From NCBI GenBank assembly GCA_902806175.1, contig CADCVQ010000167.1:1-44909 (forward strand): 44,909 nt of DNA, given 5' to 3'. The notes beneath the pieces are model-generated. The model did no database searches. It saw nothing but the letters and a program-made list of their open reading frames with translations, and had not been told where the DNA came from. This document shows, piece after piece, positions 33,903 through 42,282 of this stretch (its first letter is position 1; the number at the start of each line of letters is the position of its first letter). A program made the position numbers and the translations under genes. The stretch is from an uncultured Solirubrobacteraceae bacterium. Its GTDB lineage: Bacteria; Actinomycetota; Thermoleophilia; Solirubrobacterales; Solirubrobacteraceae.

Positions 33903-34910
33903 ATGATCGAGAGCTCTGAGACGGCGACGCGGGGCGCTGTCTGCGCCGCCGTCGTCACCTACAACCGCAAGGATCTACTCGTCGAATGCCTCGACGCGCT
34001 GCTGCGCCAGACGCATCGCCTGGAGCGGATCTTCGTGATCGACAACGCCTCGACCGACGGGACCCAGGAGCTCCTGCGCCAGCGCGGCCTGCTCGACGAG
34101 GAGCGCCTCGAGCACGTGCTGCTCGAGCACAACAGCGGGGGTGCCGGAGGGTACGCGCGGGCCGTCGAGGTCAGCCGCGCGCTCGACGTCGACTGGATCT
34201 GGCTGATGGACGACGATGCCGAGCCCTCGCCCGACACGCTCGCGCGCCTGCTGGCCGCGCCGCCCGCCGGCGACGAGGCCACGGCGGCGTTGTGTCCGGC
34301 CGTCGTCAGCCCCGACGGCACGCTGCAACTCGGCGCCCGCGGGACGTTTCACGGCCGTCCGCGACCGCTCGCCCAGCAGGCCTACGTCCACGGCGGTCAT
34401 CCGGAACTCGGCTTCGCGACGTTCGTCGGCATGCTCGTGCGCAACTCGGTGGCGCGCGCGACCGCACCGCCGCGCGCGGACTTCTTCATCTGGGCCGATG
34501 ACTACGAGTGGTGCTTTCGGCTGCGCCGGCACGGCAGCCTGCGCCTCGTTGCCGAGGTCTCGATCCTGCACAAGGACGTCGGCCATGGCTTCGAGACGCG
34601 CCGCTCGCGGCTCATCAACCGCTTCACGCCGCTGAGCTACGGCGCCACGCCGTGGTCTGGCTTCTGGCGCAACATCGCCGGCGTGCGCAACTACGTCTGG
34701 GTCAAGAAGACCTATCTCGGCGAGTCGGCGCTCGGCGCGGTCGGCACCGTCGCGCAGTTCGCGCTCAAGGCCCTGCTCTACGACGAGCGGCCGCTGATGC
34801 GCATCCCGTGGATCGTGCGCGCCGGCATCGACGGGCGCCTCGGCGTGTTTCAGACGATCACGCCGCAGGAGTGGGCGCTGCGCCTGCGCAGCGAGGAGCG
34901 CGCCGGGTGA
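33903..34910 (+). CDS. GT2 glycosyltransferase, galactofuranosyltransferase-like (tandem copy 1)
   Basis: A 335-residue GT-A enzyme: AAVVTYNRKDLLVECLDALL, FVIDNASTDGTQELL, then IWLMDDDAEPSP with DDD at 103-105, and DFFIWADDYEWCFRLRRHG as the acceptor-site acidic motif. All catalytic elements are present. It is a tandem paralogue of the next gene, overlapping it by GTGA, and they share the C-terminal pattern of a WRNIAGVRNY-like helix and an IPWIVRAGIDGR-type end. Two such enzymes acting in turn could build an alternating or branched chain. A TTG at 33894 in frame is another possible start. Confidence 0.9.
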   Translation: MIESSETATRGAVCAAVVTYNRKDLLVECLDALLRQTHRLERIFVIDNASTDGTQELLRQRGLLDEERLEHVLLEHNSGGAGGYARAVEVSRALDVDWIWLMDDDAEPSPDTLARLLAAPPAGDEATAALCPAVVSPDGTLQLGARGTFHGRPRPLAQQAYVHGGHPELGFATFVGMLVRNSVARATAPPRADFFIWADDYEWCFRLRRHGSLRLVAEVSILHKDVGHGFETRRSRLINRFTPLSYGATPWSGFWRNIAGVRNYVWVKKTYLGESALGAVGTVAQFALKALLYDERPLMRIPWIVRAGIDGRLGVFQTITPQEWALRLRSEERAG

Positions 34911-35890
34911 GCGCCCAGCCGCAGGTCTGCGCGGCGGTCATCACCTTCAACCGCAAGGACCTGCTCGTCGAGTGCATCCAGGCGCTCGTGAGCCAGACGC
35001 ATCCACTGGCGCGGATCGTGATCGTCGACAACGCCTCCACGGACGGCACCGAGGACGAACTGCGCCAACGCGGGCTGCTGGCGCGCGCGGACGTCGAGTA
35101 CATCCGGCTGGAGCGCAACATGGGCGCGTCGGGCGGCTTTGCCCGCGGCGTCGGCGCGGCCCGCATGCTCGACACCGACTGGATCTGGATCATGGATGAC
35201 GACGCCGAGCCGCGGCGTGACGCGCTGGCGACGCTGCTGGCCTCGCCGCCCGCCGCCGATCCCGCGACGGTCGCGGTCTGCCCGAAGGTCGTCTACGCCA
35301 ACGGCGAGATCGACGCCAACCAGCGCGGCCACTTCCACCGCCGCCTGCGGCCGCTGGCGGCCGGCGAGTACCGCGCGGGGCACCACCCCGCGATCGGCTT
35401 CTTGTCCTTCGTCGGCGCGCTGGTGCGCACCTCCGCGGCCCGGCAGACCGACCTGCCGCGGGCGGACTTCTTCATCTGGGCCGACGACGTGGAGTACTCC
35501 CTGCGCCTGCGGCGGCGCGGCGAGATCCGCCTCGTCAGCGAGAGCGTCATCGTCCACAAGCGCGTGACGCACTCCTTCGAGACGGCGCGCTCGCGCTTCT
35601 GGAATCGCGTCCTGCCGGTCACGATGTGGCCGACGCCGTACGAGCGCTTCTGGCAGAACCTCTGCGGCCTGCGCAACTACCTGTGGATCAAGCGCGAGTA
35701 CGAACATCAAGGCGCGCTGTCGGCGATCGGGACGACGTTGCAGTTCGTCGTCAAGCACGCGCTCTACGACGACCGGCCGCTGCGCCGCATCCCGTGGATC
35801 GTGCGCTTCGCGCGCGACGGCCGGCGCGGGCGCTTCGTGAACATCCCGCCGGAGCGCTGGGCGCAGATGGTGCGTGACGGGGTCGCCTGA
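34907..35890 (+). CDS. GT2 glycosyltransferase, galactofuranosyltransferase-like (tandem copy 2)
   Basis: A 327-residue paralogue of the preceding gene. AAVITFNRKDLLVECIQALV, IVIVDNASTDGTEDEL, IWIMDDDAEPRRD (DDD 97-99) and DFFIWADDVEYSLRLRRRG are intact. The N-terminus begins directly with the first strand at the GTG 34907, which overlaps the upstream stop. The two copies are alike over their full length but clearly diverged, so this is an old duplication with probable division of labour. It converges with the flippase gene with 6 bp between stops. Confidence 0.9.
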   Translation: MSAQPQVCAAVITFNRKDLLVECIQALVSQTHPLARIVIVDNASTDGTEDELRQRGLLARADVEYIRLERNMGASGGFARGVGAARMLDTDWIWIMDDDAEPRRDALATLLASPPAADPATVAVCPKVVYANGEIDANQRGHFHRRLRPLAAGEYRAGHHPAIGFLSFVGALVRTSAARQTDLPRADFFIWADDVEYSLRLRRRGEIRLVSESVIVHKRVTHSFETARSRFWNRVLPVTMWPTPYERFWQNLCGLRNYLWIKREYEHQGALSAIGTTLQFVVKHALYDDRPLRRIPWIVRFARDGRRGRFVNIPPERWAQMVRDGVA

Positions 35891-35896
35891 GCGCGG

Positions 35897-37429
35897 CTAC
35901 GCCGGCTGGCCGCGCGCGGCCCGCCACTGCGCGAAGGCATCGCGCAGCTCGCTCGGGATCGCGCCCAGCGCGGCCAGCGTCGCGAAGTAGGCCAGCGTCG
36001 CCAGCAGGAGCGCGACGACGTCGGGCAGCCCCGGGATCAGGGCGACGGCCAGCGCCACCAGGCCGGCGGCGATCACCCGCGGCACGAAGCGCAGCTGCGG
36101 GCGCAGGTGGGGATACAGCGCCAGCAGCGCCACGCCGGACATGAGTGTCAGCAGCGTGTCGCCGATCAGCACGGCGGTCGCGGCGCCGTGGGCTTCGAAG
36201 CTCGGCACGAGCACGAACGTCAGCGTCACGATGAGCAGCAGGGCGATGCCGTTGACGACGAGCAGCGCGCGGTGGCAGTGCAGCGACAGCAGGGTCGTCT
36301 GCAGCGCGATGTTCAGGAACACCGGGATCAGGATCAGCGCCTGGATCCGCAGGACCTCCGCCACCGGGCCCGCCTCGTCGGCGTCGGTCAGCACGCGCGC
36401 GATCAGGTCCGCGCCGAACGCCGTGACGAGCGTCATCCAGATGCCCCCGATCAGGGCGACCTCCAGCACTCGTTGCAGCACGTACCGCAGCCGCGCGTGG
36501 TCGTCGCGAGCGGCGCGCGCAAGCACCGGCGATGTCATCCCGATGAGCGCGAACGGGATCCCGGCGGCGACGTCGACGACGCGGTACGCCGTTCCGAAGT
36601 AGCCCGTGGCGAGCTCGGTGGCGATCAGCGACATGATGATGATCACGATCCGCGCGTAGAGCGTGCCGAGGATCATCGCTCCCGCCAGCGGCAGCGTCTC
36701 GCGCAGCAGCCGGCGCAGCTCGCCGAGGTCCAGCGAGGGGCGCAGGGGGACGCGCCCGCGCGTCAGCCAGACCATGACCACGAGCGTGATGAGGCCGGTG
36801 GGGACCGTGACGGCGAGAAACGCCTCCACCTCCGCCGCGACGAGGACGAGCGCGACGATCAAGGCGACGGCGAGCGCCTGCCCGCCGAGCTCGAGCGCCG
36901 CCAGGCGCCCCGCCCGCAGCTGTGCCGTCAGCGACACCGCGAACGTGTGCGCGATGACCGCCAGCAGAAGCCCGATGCCGGCGAGCGCCGTCCCCAGGAC
37001 AAGCGCCGCGCCGTAGCCGGCCACTGCGGCAAACGCCGTCGCCGCCAGCACGCCGGCGGTGGTGAGGGCGATCCGTGCGCCGAGCACCGTGCGCATGAAC
37101 GCATCGCGCGCCGCGCCCTCGCGCTGGCTGTACTCGCGCAACGCCACAGCACCCAGCCCGACGTCCGTCACCCCCGCGACGAGGGTGATCAGCGACACGA
37201 CCGTGAAGTAGCGCCCGAAGTCCGCGACGCCGAGATAGCGCACGAGCAGCGGCGCCGACACGAGGCCCAGCAGCGCACCGGCGACATAGCCGCCGGCGCG
37301 CGTCGCGCTGCCGCGGATCGCGCGCGGCCCGGCGTCGGGGCGATCGAGGTCGTCGGGCGGCGCAGCTGCGATCTCGCGATCGTCGGCTCCGCGGACCCCC
37401 TCAGCGCGCTCGTCAGGGCGCCCGGGCAT
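35897..37429 (-). CDS. Wzx-like oligosaccharide flippase (MOP superfamily)
   Basis: A 510-residue membrane protein with about 12-14 helices. Residues 1-38 are Asp/Arg/Pro-rich and probably disordered; the true start may lie further in. RYLGVADFGRYFTVVSL is the typical polysaccharide-biosynthesis-protein motif after helix 1, and FGTAYRVVDVAAGIPFALIGMTSP matches the mid-region of Wzx/RfbX proteins. It should flip lipid-linked oligosaccharides to the outer face. No Wzy polymerase is obvious in the window, although the GT87-like or GT-C-like proteins could be mistaken for one. Its presence beside a Wzm/Wzt pair suggests two export routes. Confidence 0.9.
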   Translation of the reverse strand: MPGRPDERAEGVRGADDREIAAAPPDDLDRPDAGPRAIRGSATRAGGYVAGALLGLVSAPLLVRYLGVADFGRYFTVVSLITLVAGVTDVGLGAVALREYSQREGAARDAFMRTVLGARIALTTAGVLAATAFAAVAGYGAALVLGTALAGIGLLLAVIAHTFAVSLTAQLRAGRLAALELGGQALAVALIVALVLVAAEVEAFLAVTVPTGLITLVVMVWLTRGRVPLRPSLDLGELRRLLRETLPLAGAMILGTLYARIVIIIMSLIATELATGYFGTAYRVVDVAAGIPFALIGMTSPVLARAARDDHARLRYVLQRVLEVALIGGIWMTLVTAFGADLIARVLTDADEAGPVAEVLRIQALILIPVFLNIALQTTLLSLHCHRALLVVNGIALLLIVTLTFVLVPSFEAHGAATAVLIGDTLLTLMSGVALLALYPHLRPQLRFVPRVIAAGLVALAVALIPGLPDVVALLLATLAYFATLAALGAIPSELRDAFAQWRAARGQPA

Positions 37430-37534
37430 CGGGTCAGGCGGCCTGGTGGCGGGCGGCGATCACCGCGCGAGCGTAAAGGGTGCGCGAGCGGTCCAGGGTC
37501 GGCGGCGACCTCGCCGCTATGGTGGCGGCCCTCG

Positions 37535-38602
37535 ATGGATTCCGTCCCGCCGGACACGCAGCCGCGGCTGTCGATCTGCATCCCGACCCATGACGGCCGC
37601 GCGTTCGTCCTGGACCGCGCGCTGCGCGGCGTCGTCGAGCAGCTGACGGGCGACACGCAGAGGCGCGTGCAGGTCTGCATCAGCGACAACGGCTCGCGCG
37701 ACGGCACGCAGGAGGTCATCGAACGCCACCGCCCCGCGCTCGCCGGCCGGCTCGTCGAGCACCGCTACGAGGACAACCTGGGCTTCACGACCAACCTCCT
37801 GAAGGTCGTCGAGCTCGCGAGCGGTGACTTCTGCTGGCTGCTGGGCTCCGACGACGAGATCGCCGACGGCGCGATCGCCGCCGTCCTGGAGATCCTGGAC
37901 CGCAATCCCGACCTCTGCGGCATCACCCTCAACCGGCTCAACGTCAACGACCTGCAGCCGCAGATCGTCTGGGGCGACGATCCGCGGGTGCTGCCTCCCG
38001 CCGGGACGGCGCTGATGACGTCGGCCGAACAGATCTTCGCCGAGCTGGCGATGCTGCAGGATTACATCTCGACGCAGATCGTCTACCGCGACGCCTGGCT
38101 GGCGGCCACCCGCGAGCTGGGGCCGGCGGGCATCGCCGCAGCCGGCATCTTCCCGCACATCGCGATCCTCGGAGCGATGATCAAGCGCACGCCGCGGTGG
38201 TGGTGGCACGGCGAGCAGCTGATCATCCATCGCCTCGGCGTCGAGGCGCTCGACGCCCCGTACGGGCGCGATCTCGTCGACTACACGCTCAAGGTCACCG
38301 CAGAACGGTCGCGGATCTGGGGCGACATGTTCGGCAAGCGCTCGCCGGTGTACAAGACCGCCATGCGGCGCATCTGGCGCGTGCAGGTCCACGCGCTGGC
38401 CGTCGCACACCTCAAGCTGCAGGCCGGTCAGAGCCTGCGCAGCGATCTGCGGCTGCTGACCGGTCTCGTGCGCTTCTACTGGATCCTGCCGGAGTTCTGG
38501 CTGCGCAGCTTTCCCGTGCTGCTCGCTCCCCACCAGGCGATCCGCCTCGCCGGCCAGGTGGTCCTGCGGGTGCGCCGCATCCGCGCCGCACTCGCCGGCT
38601 GA
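37535..38602 (+). CDS. GT2 glycosyltransferase (abequosyltransferase-like)
   Basis: A 355-residue GT-A enzyme. RLSICIPTHDGRAFVLDRAL and VCISDNGSRDGTQEVI open the fold; CWLLGSDDEIADG (100-112) holds the SDD metal motif of the GT2 group that includes abequosyltransferases. The long C-terminal region is helical and basic with a hydrophobic stretch (TGLVRFYWILPEFWLRSFPV), so it probably sits at the membrane. The abequosyl-type motif is notable because rfbH, a 3,6-dideoxyhexose gene, lies close by; this enzyme could use that sugar. TATGGT lies 11 nt before ATG 37535. It converges with the next GT2 gene. Confidence 0.85.
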   Translation: MDSVPPDTQPRLSICIPTHDGRAFVLDRALRGVVEQLTGDTQRRVQVCISDNGSRDGTQEVIERHRPALAGRLVEHRYEDNLGFTTNLLKVVELASGDFCWLLGSDDEIADGAIAAVLEILDRNPDLCGITLNRLNVNDLQPQIVWGDDPRVLPPAGTALMTSAEQIFAELAMLQDYISTQIVYRDAWLAATRELGPAGIAAAGIFPHIAILGAMIKRTPRWWWHGEQLIIHRLGVEALDAPYGRDLVDYTLKVTAERSRIWGDMFGKRSPVYKTAMRRIWRVQVHALAVAHLKLQAGQSLRSDLRLLTGLVRFYWILPEFWLRSFPVLLAPHQAIRLAGQVVLRVRRIRAALAG

Positions 38603-38610
38603 TCCGGCGA

Positions 38611-39591
38611 TCAGGGGCGCTCCTCCAGCGACGGAAACGGCGACAGCTCCGGCGCCCCGCCGCGCGAGCGCAGCGCGTACCCCGCGACGCGCCGCAGGAC
38701 CGGCAGGGGGGCGAGCGCCGTGACGACGGCGAGCGGCAGCGCCGCACGCTGGCGCCCGACGAGCGCGGCACTGAGCTCTAGCACCAGCCGCCAGACGCGC
38801 TCGGGGTGATACAGGCGCTCGATCGCGACGGTCGCCACGACCAGCCGCCACCAGGCGGCCGGCGTCTGGGCGATCTCGTAGATCGCCTGCCTGCGCTGCT
38901 GCGGCGAGGCGATCACCCCGCAGCTGCGCGCCCAGCCGCGCAGCCAGTACAGCGGGCTCGACGGCACGCCGGGATCGCCGGCGCGTAGGACGAGCACCCG
39001 GCGCGAGACGTGCACCGAGGCGTCGCGCTCGGCCTGCCGGCGATAGAACGCGAAGTGCGGAAAGAGGTCGTCGGCCAGGCGGTAGCCCTCCGACAGCGCC
39101 CGCGAGTCAAACAGCTCCGTGCGGAAGATCATGCTCGGCAGAAACGCCACGGTCCACCAGAAGCGCCTGCCGGCGGCGCTCAGCGCCTGCACCGACGACC
39201 GCCCTGGCTCCCAGCCCTCGCGCGCGCCGCCGACGCAGATCAGGTCGACCTCGCCTGCCTGCAGCTCGCGCAGGACATCGTCGCAGTCCTCGAAGTCGTA
39301 GTAGTCGTCGTCGGCGAGGATCCAGGTGTAGGTGCCTTCGGAGAGCTCCGCCGCCCGCAGCAGGTTGGCGTTGCCGCCGATGTTTCGCCGGTGGCGGATC
39401 ACCTCGAGGTCGGCGAAGCGCTTGCGCCAGCGCGCGCAGACGGCTGGTGTGTCGTCGTCGGAGCAGTTGTCCAGGATCCGGACCGCGCAGCCGGCGAACG
39501 GGCTGGCGTGCAGGCACCCGAGCGTGTGTTCCAGTGCAGCGGCGCGGTTGAAGGTGATCAGCTGGATCTGCAGGTGCTCGGACAGCGCCAT
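38611..39591 (-). CDS. GT2 glycosyltransferase
   Basis: A 326-residue GT-A enzyme. IQLITFNRAAALEHTLGCL and VRILDNCSDDDTPAVC form the donor site; TYTWILADDDYYDFEDCD (88-105) contains the ADDD metal cluster. The C-terminal third is basic and partly hydrophobic (LVVATVAIERLYHPERVWRL), suggesting membrane contact. ATG 39591 is chosen because in-frame sequence upstream is Pro/Thr-rich without family support. It diverges from rfbH, with about 155 bp between starts. Its sugar cannot be assigned. Confidence 0.88.
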   Translation of the reverse strand: MALSEHLQIQLITFNRAAALEHTLGCLHASPFAGCAVRILDNCSDDDTPAVCARWRKRFADLEVIRHRRNIGGNANLLRAAELSEGTYTWILADDDYYDFEDCDDVLRELQAGEVDLICVGGAREGWEPGRSSVQALSAAGRRFWWTVAFLPSMIFRTELFDSRALSEGYRLADDLFPHFAFYRRQAERDASVHVSRRVLVLRAGDPGVPSSPLYWLRGWARSCGVIASPQQRRQAIYEIAQTPAAWWRLVVATVAIERLYHPERVWRLVLELSAALVGRQRAALPLAVVTALAPLPVLRRVAGYALRSRGGAPELSPFPSLEERP

Positions 39592-39733
39592 GTGCGGCGG
39601 GAGCCTAGTGGTCGTCCCCGCAGGTACGTGCCCTGTCAGCGGCGGCCTGACAGGGTGCGTATGTGCAGGGGCGGCCACTGGTGCGCCCCCGGCGTCAGCC
39701 GGGCGTGGCGCGCGCGCCGGCCGGGCGTTGCGC

Positions 39734-39739
39734 TAGCTT
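39734..39739 (+). promoter_or_regulatory. -10 box before rfbH
   Basis: TAGCTT lies 7 nt before GTG 39747, which supports that start and a leaderless rfbH-glf transcript. Confidence 0.5.
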
Positions 39740-39746
39740 GTCGAAC

Positions 39747-41132
39747 GTGGGCAATGGTCCCCCAGAGCCTGCGAGCCGGGCCGACGCACTGCGAGCGCAG
39801 ATCCTCGAGCTGACGCGCGAGTATCACGCGGAGGCGTTCCCCGAGCACGAGTTCGTGGCGGGCGAAAGTGCCGTTCCGGTGTCCGGAAAGGTCTTCGACG
39901 CACACGAGATCGAGCTGCTCGTCGACTCGTCGTTGGACTTCTGGCTGACCACGGGGCGCTACGCGGAGACGTTCGAGAAGCGCTTCGCCAAGGTCTTCGG
40001 CCGGCGCCACGCGATCCTCGTGAACTCGGGCTCGTCGGCGAACCTCGTGGCCTGCTCGGCGCTGACGTCGCCGAAGCTCGGCAAGCGGCGCCTGAAGCCC
40101 GGCGACGAGGTCATCACTGCGGCGACGGGCTTTCCGACGACGGTCAACCCGATCATCCAGAACGGCGCAGTGCCGGTCTTCCTCGACGTCGACATCGGCA
40201 CCTACAACGCTGACCTCACGCACCTCGAGGACGCGCTGACGCCGCGTACCCGCGCGGTGATGATGGCCCACACGCTGGGCAACCCCTTCGACCTCGACAC
40301 GGTCGCGCGCTTCTGCGCCGACCACGACCTGTTTCTCGTCGAGGACTGCTGCGACGCCGTCGGCTCCACCTACGGCGGTCAGCACGTCGGCTCGTTCGGC
40401 GACTTCGCGACCGTGAGCTTCTACCCGGCCCACCACATCACGATGGGCGAGGGCGGCGCGGTCATCACCAACAAGGGCCGGCTGAAGGTGCTCGCGGAGT
40501 CCTTCCGCGACTGGGGCCGTGACTGCTGGTGTGAACCGGGCAAGGAGAACACCTGCGGCAAGCGCTTCGATCAGCAGTTCGGCGACCTGCCGCACGGCTA
40601 CGACCACAAGTACGTCTACTCGCACCTGGGCTACAACCTCAAGCTGACCGACATGCAGGCGGCCGTCGGCGTCGCGCAGCTCGACAAGCTCGACGGCTTC
40701 GTCGCCGCGCGGCGCGAGAACTTCCGCCGGCTGCACGAGGGGCTGCGCGACCTCGAGGAGGTCTTCGTCCTGCCCGAGGCGACGCCCGGCAGCGATCCCT
40801 CCTGGTTCGGCTTCCCCCTGGCGGTACGTCCCGAGGGTCCGGTCGATCGCAACGAGGTCATCGCGGGCCTGGAGGAGCGCAAGGTCGCCACGCGCCTGCT
40901 GTTCGCCGGCAACGTCATGCGCCAGCCCGCCTACCGGCATGTCGCGCATCGCGCGGTGGGCTCGATGGACAACGCCGACTACGTCATGGCGAACGCGTTC
41001 TGGCTCGGCGTCTACCCAGGTCTCGACAGCGACCGCATCGACTACATGATCGACGTGCTGCACGAGGTCGCCGAGCGCGGGCTGCGCCGCTCGGGCGCCG
41101 TCGGCGCGGTTCCCGCATCCGGAGGCTCCTGA
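39747..41132 (+). CDS. rfbH: CDP-4-dehydro-6-deoxyglucose 3-dehydrase (E1, RfbH family)
   Basis: A 461-residue PMP/[2Fe-2S] enzyme that removes the C3 hydroxyl of CDP-4-keto-6-deoxyglucose, the key step to CDP-3,6-dideoxyhexoses. It belongs to the aminotransferase fold, but the PLP lysine is replaced by His: [16 protein letters not shown] (His229), the hallmark of E1. The cluster cysteines lie in [17 protein letters not shown] (C260, C262, C270). [13 protein letters not shown] is the cofactor-ring Asp motif. RfbF, RfbG and the E3 reductase are not in the window, so they must lie elsewhere. GTG 39747 is picked for the TAGCTT box 7 nt upstream. glf follows 2 bp later. Confidence 0.95.
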   Translation: MGNGPPEPASRADALRAQILELTREYHAEAFPEHEFVAGESAVPVSGKVFDAHEIELLVDSSLDFWLTTGRYAETFEKRFAKVFGRRHAILVNSGSSANLVACSALTSPKLGKRRLKPGDEVITAATGFPTTVNPIIQNGAVPVFLDVDIGTYNADLTHLEDALTPRTRAVMMAHTLGNPFDLDTVARFCADHDLFLVEDCCDAVGSTYGGQHVGSFGDFATVSFYPAHHITMGEGGAVITNKGRLKVLAESFRDWGRDCWCEPGKENTCGKRFDQQFGDLPHGYDHKYVYSHLGYNLKLTDMQAAVGVAQLDKLDGFVAARRENFRRLHEGLRDLEEVFVLPEATPGSDPSWFGFPLAVRPEGPVDRNEVIAGLEERKVATRLLFAGNVMRQPAYRHVAHRAVGSMDNADYVMANAFWLGVYPGLDSDRIDYMIDVLHEVAERGLRRSGAVGAVPASGGS

Positions 41133-41134
41133 CC

Positions 41135-42280
41135 ATGTCGCATGTCCTGATCGTCGGCGGCGGGCTCACCGCCTGCACCCTGGCGCATCGACTGGCACAG
41201 GAGGGCGTCTCGTCGGTACTGCTCGAGCGCGAGGACGTGCCCGGCGGGCTGATCCGCTCCGAGCACATGGGCGGCGTGCTCTACGAGCCGCACGGCTCGC
41301 ACATCTTCCACACCGAGGACGAGGAGGTCTGGCGGCTGGCCAACCGCATGACCCCGTTCAACGACTACCGCCACCGGGTCGACATCCTCGCCGACGGCCA
41401 GGTCCTCAACTGGCCGATCCTGCTGTCGGACATCGAGCGCCAGTCGCGCGGCGAAGAGATCATGGCCCAGCTCGAGGAGCGCAAGGACGTCGACGCGACC
41501 GCCCGCGCGCAGGCCGCGAACTTCGAGGACTGGTGCCTGGAGCTCATGGGCCCGATCCTCTACGAGCGCTTCATCCGCCCTTACACCGAGAAGCAGTGGG
41601 GGCGTCCCGCGCGCGAGCTGTCGGCGCAGTGGGCGCCGCGGCGCGTGTCGGTGCGCTGGGACAACGACCCCTACCTGTTTCCCGACCCCTACCAGGGCTG
41701 GCCGTCCGGGCCCAACGGCTACACAGACCTCATCGACGGCCTGCTCGACAACGAGCTCATCGAGCTGCGCACCGGTGTCGACGTCACCCTGGAGAACCTC
41801 GACGACCACGTCCGCGAGGCGGGCGCGGCGATCGTCGTGCTGACCTGCCCGCTCGACGTCTTCGCCGGCGCGCGCTTCGGCACGCTGGAGTGGCGCGGCA
41901 TCCTCGTACGCAACGTCCACATCCCGCACGTCGACTACGCGCAGGGCGCGATGGTCGTCAACTATCCCGGCCTGGAGTTCCCCTTCATCCGCGTGCACGA
42001 GACCAAGCACGCCTCGGGTCAGCAGTGCGCGGGCACGGTGCTCGGCTTTGAGTTCACCAACGCGCCGACGCGCTACTACCCCATCGAGCTGCCCCACAAC
42101 AGGGAGCTCAACACCCGCTACCAGGACTTCCTGCGCGAGCAGATCGGCAGCGAGCGGACCTTCTTCGCGGGCCGCCTGGCCAACTACCTCTACATCGACA
42201 TGGACGACTGCATGCGTCAGGCGCTGGATGCATCCGACGACGTGCTGGCGGCCGTGCGCGCACAGGCCGCCAACACCTGA
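41135..42280 (+). CDS. glf: UDP-galactopyranose mutase
   Basis: A 381-residue flavoenzyme that interconverts UDP-galactopyranose and UDP-galactofuranose. The N-terminal FAD motif is HVLIVGGGLTACTLAHRLA; EPHGSHIFHT and RFIRPYTEKQWGRPA are strongly conserved Glf segments around the substrate site; FAGRLANYLYIDMDDCM is the C-terminal FAD motif. Length and motifs are standard for the bacterial enzyme. GGAGG (41121-41125) provides a ribosome site within the end of rfbH. It supplies the galactofuranose donor probably used by the GlfT-like GT2 enzymes between 32975 and 35890. It converges with the GT87-like gene two bases away. Confidence 0.95.
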   Translation: MSHVLIVGGGLTACTLAHRLAQEGVSSVLLEREDVPGGLIRSEHMGGVLYEPHGSHIFHTEDEEVWRLANRMTPFNDYRHRVDILADGQVLNWPILLSDIERQSRGEEIMAQLEERKDVDATARAQAANFEDWCLELMGPILYERFIRPYTEKQWGRPARELSAQWAPRRVSVRWDNDPYLFPDPYQGWPSGPNGYTDLIDGLLDNELIELRTGVDVTLENLDDHVREAGAAIVVLTCPLDVFAGARFGTLEWRGILVRNVHIPHVDYAQGAMVVNYPGLEFPFIRVHETKHASGQQCAGTVLGFEFTNAPTRYYPIELPHNRELNTRYQDFLREQIGSERTFFAGRLANYLYIDMDDCMRQALDASDDVLAAVRAQAANT

Positions 42281-42282
42281 CG

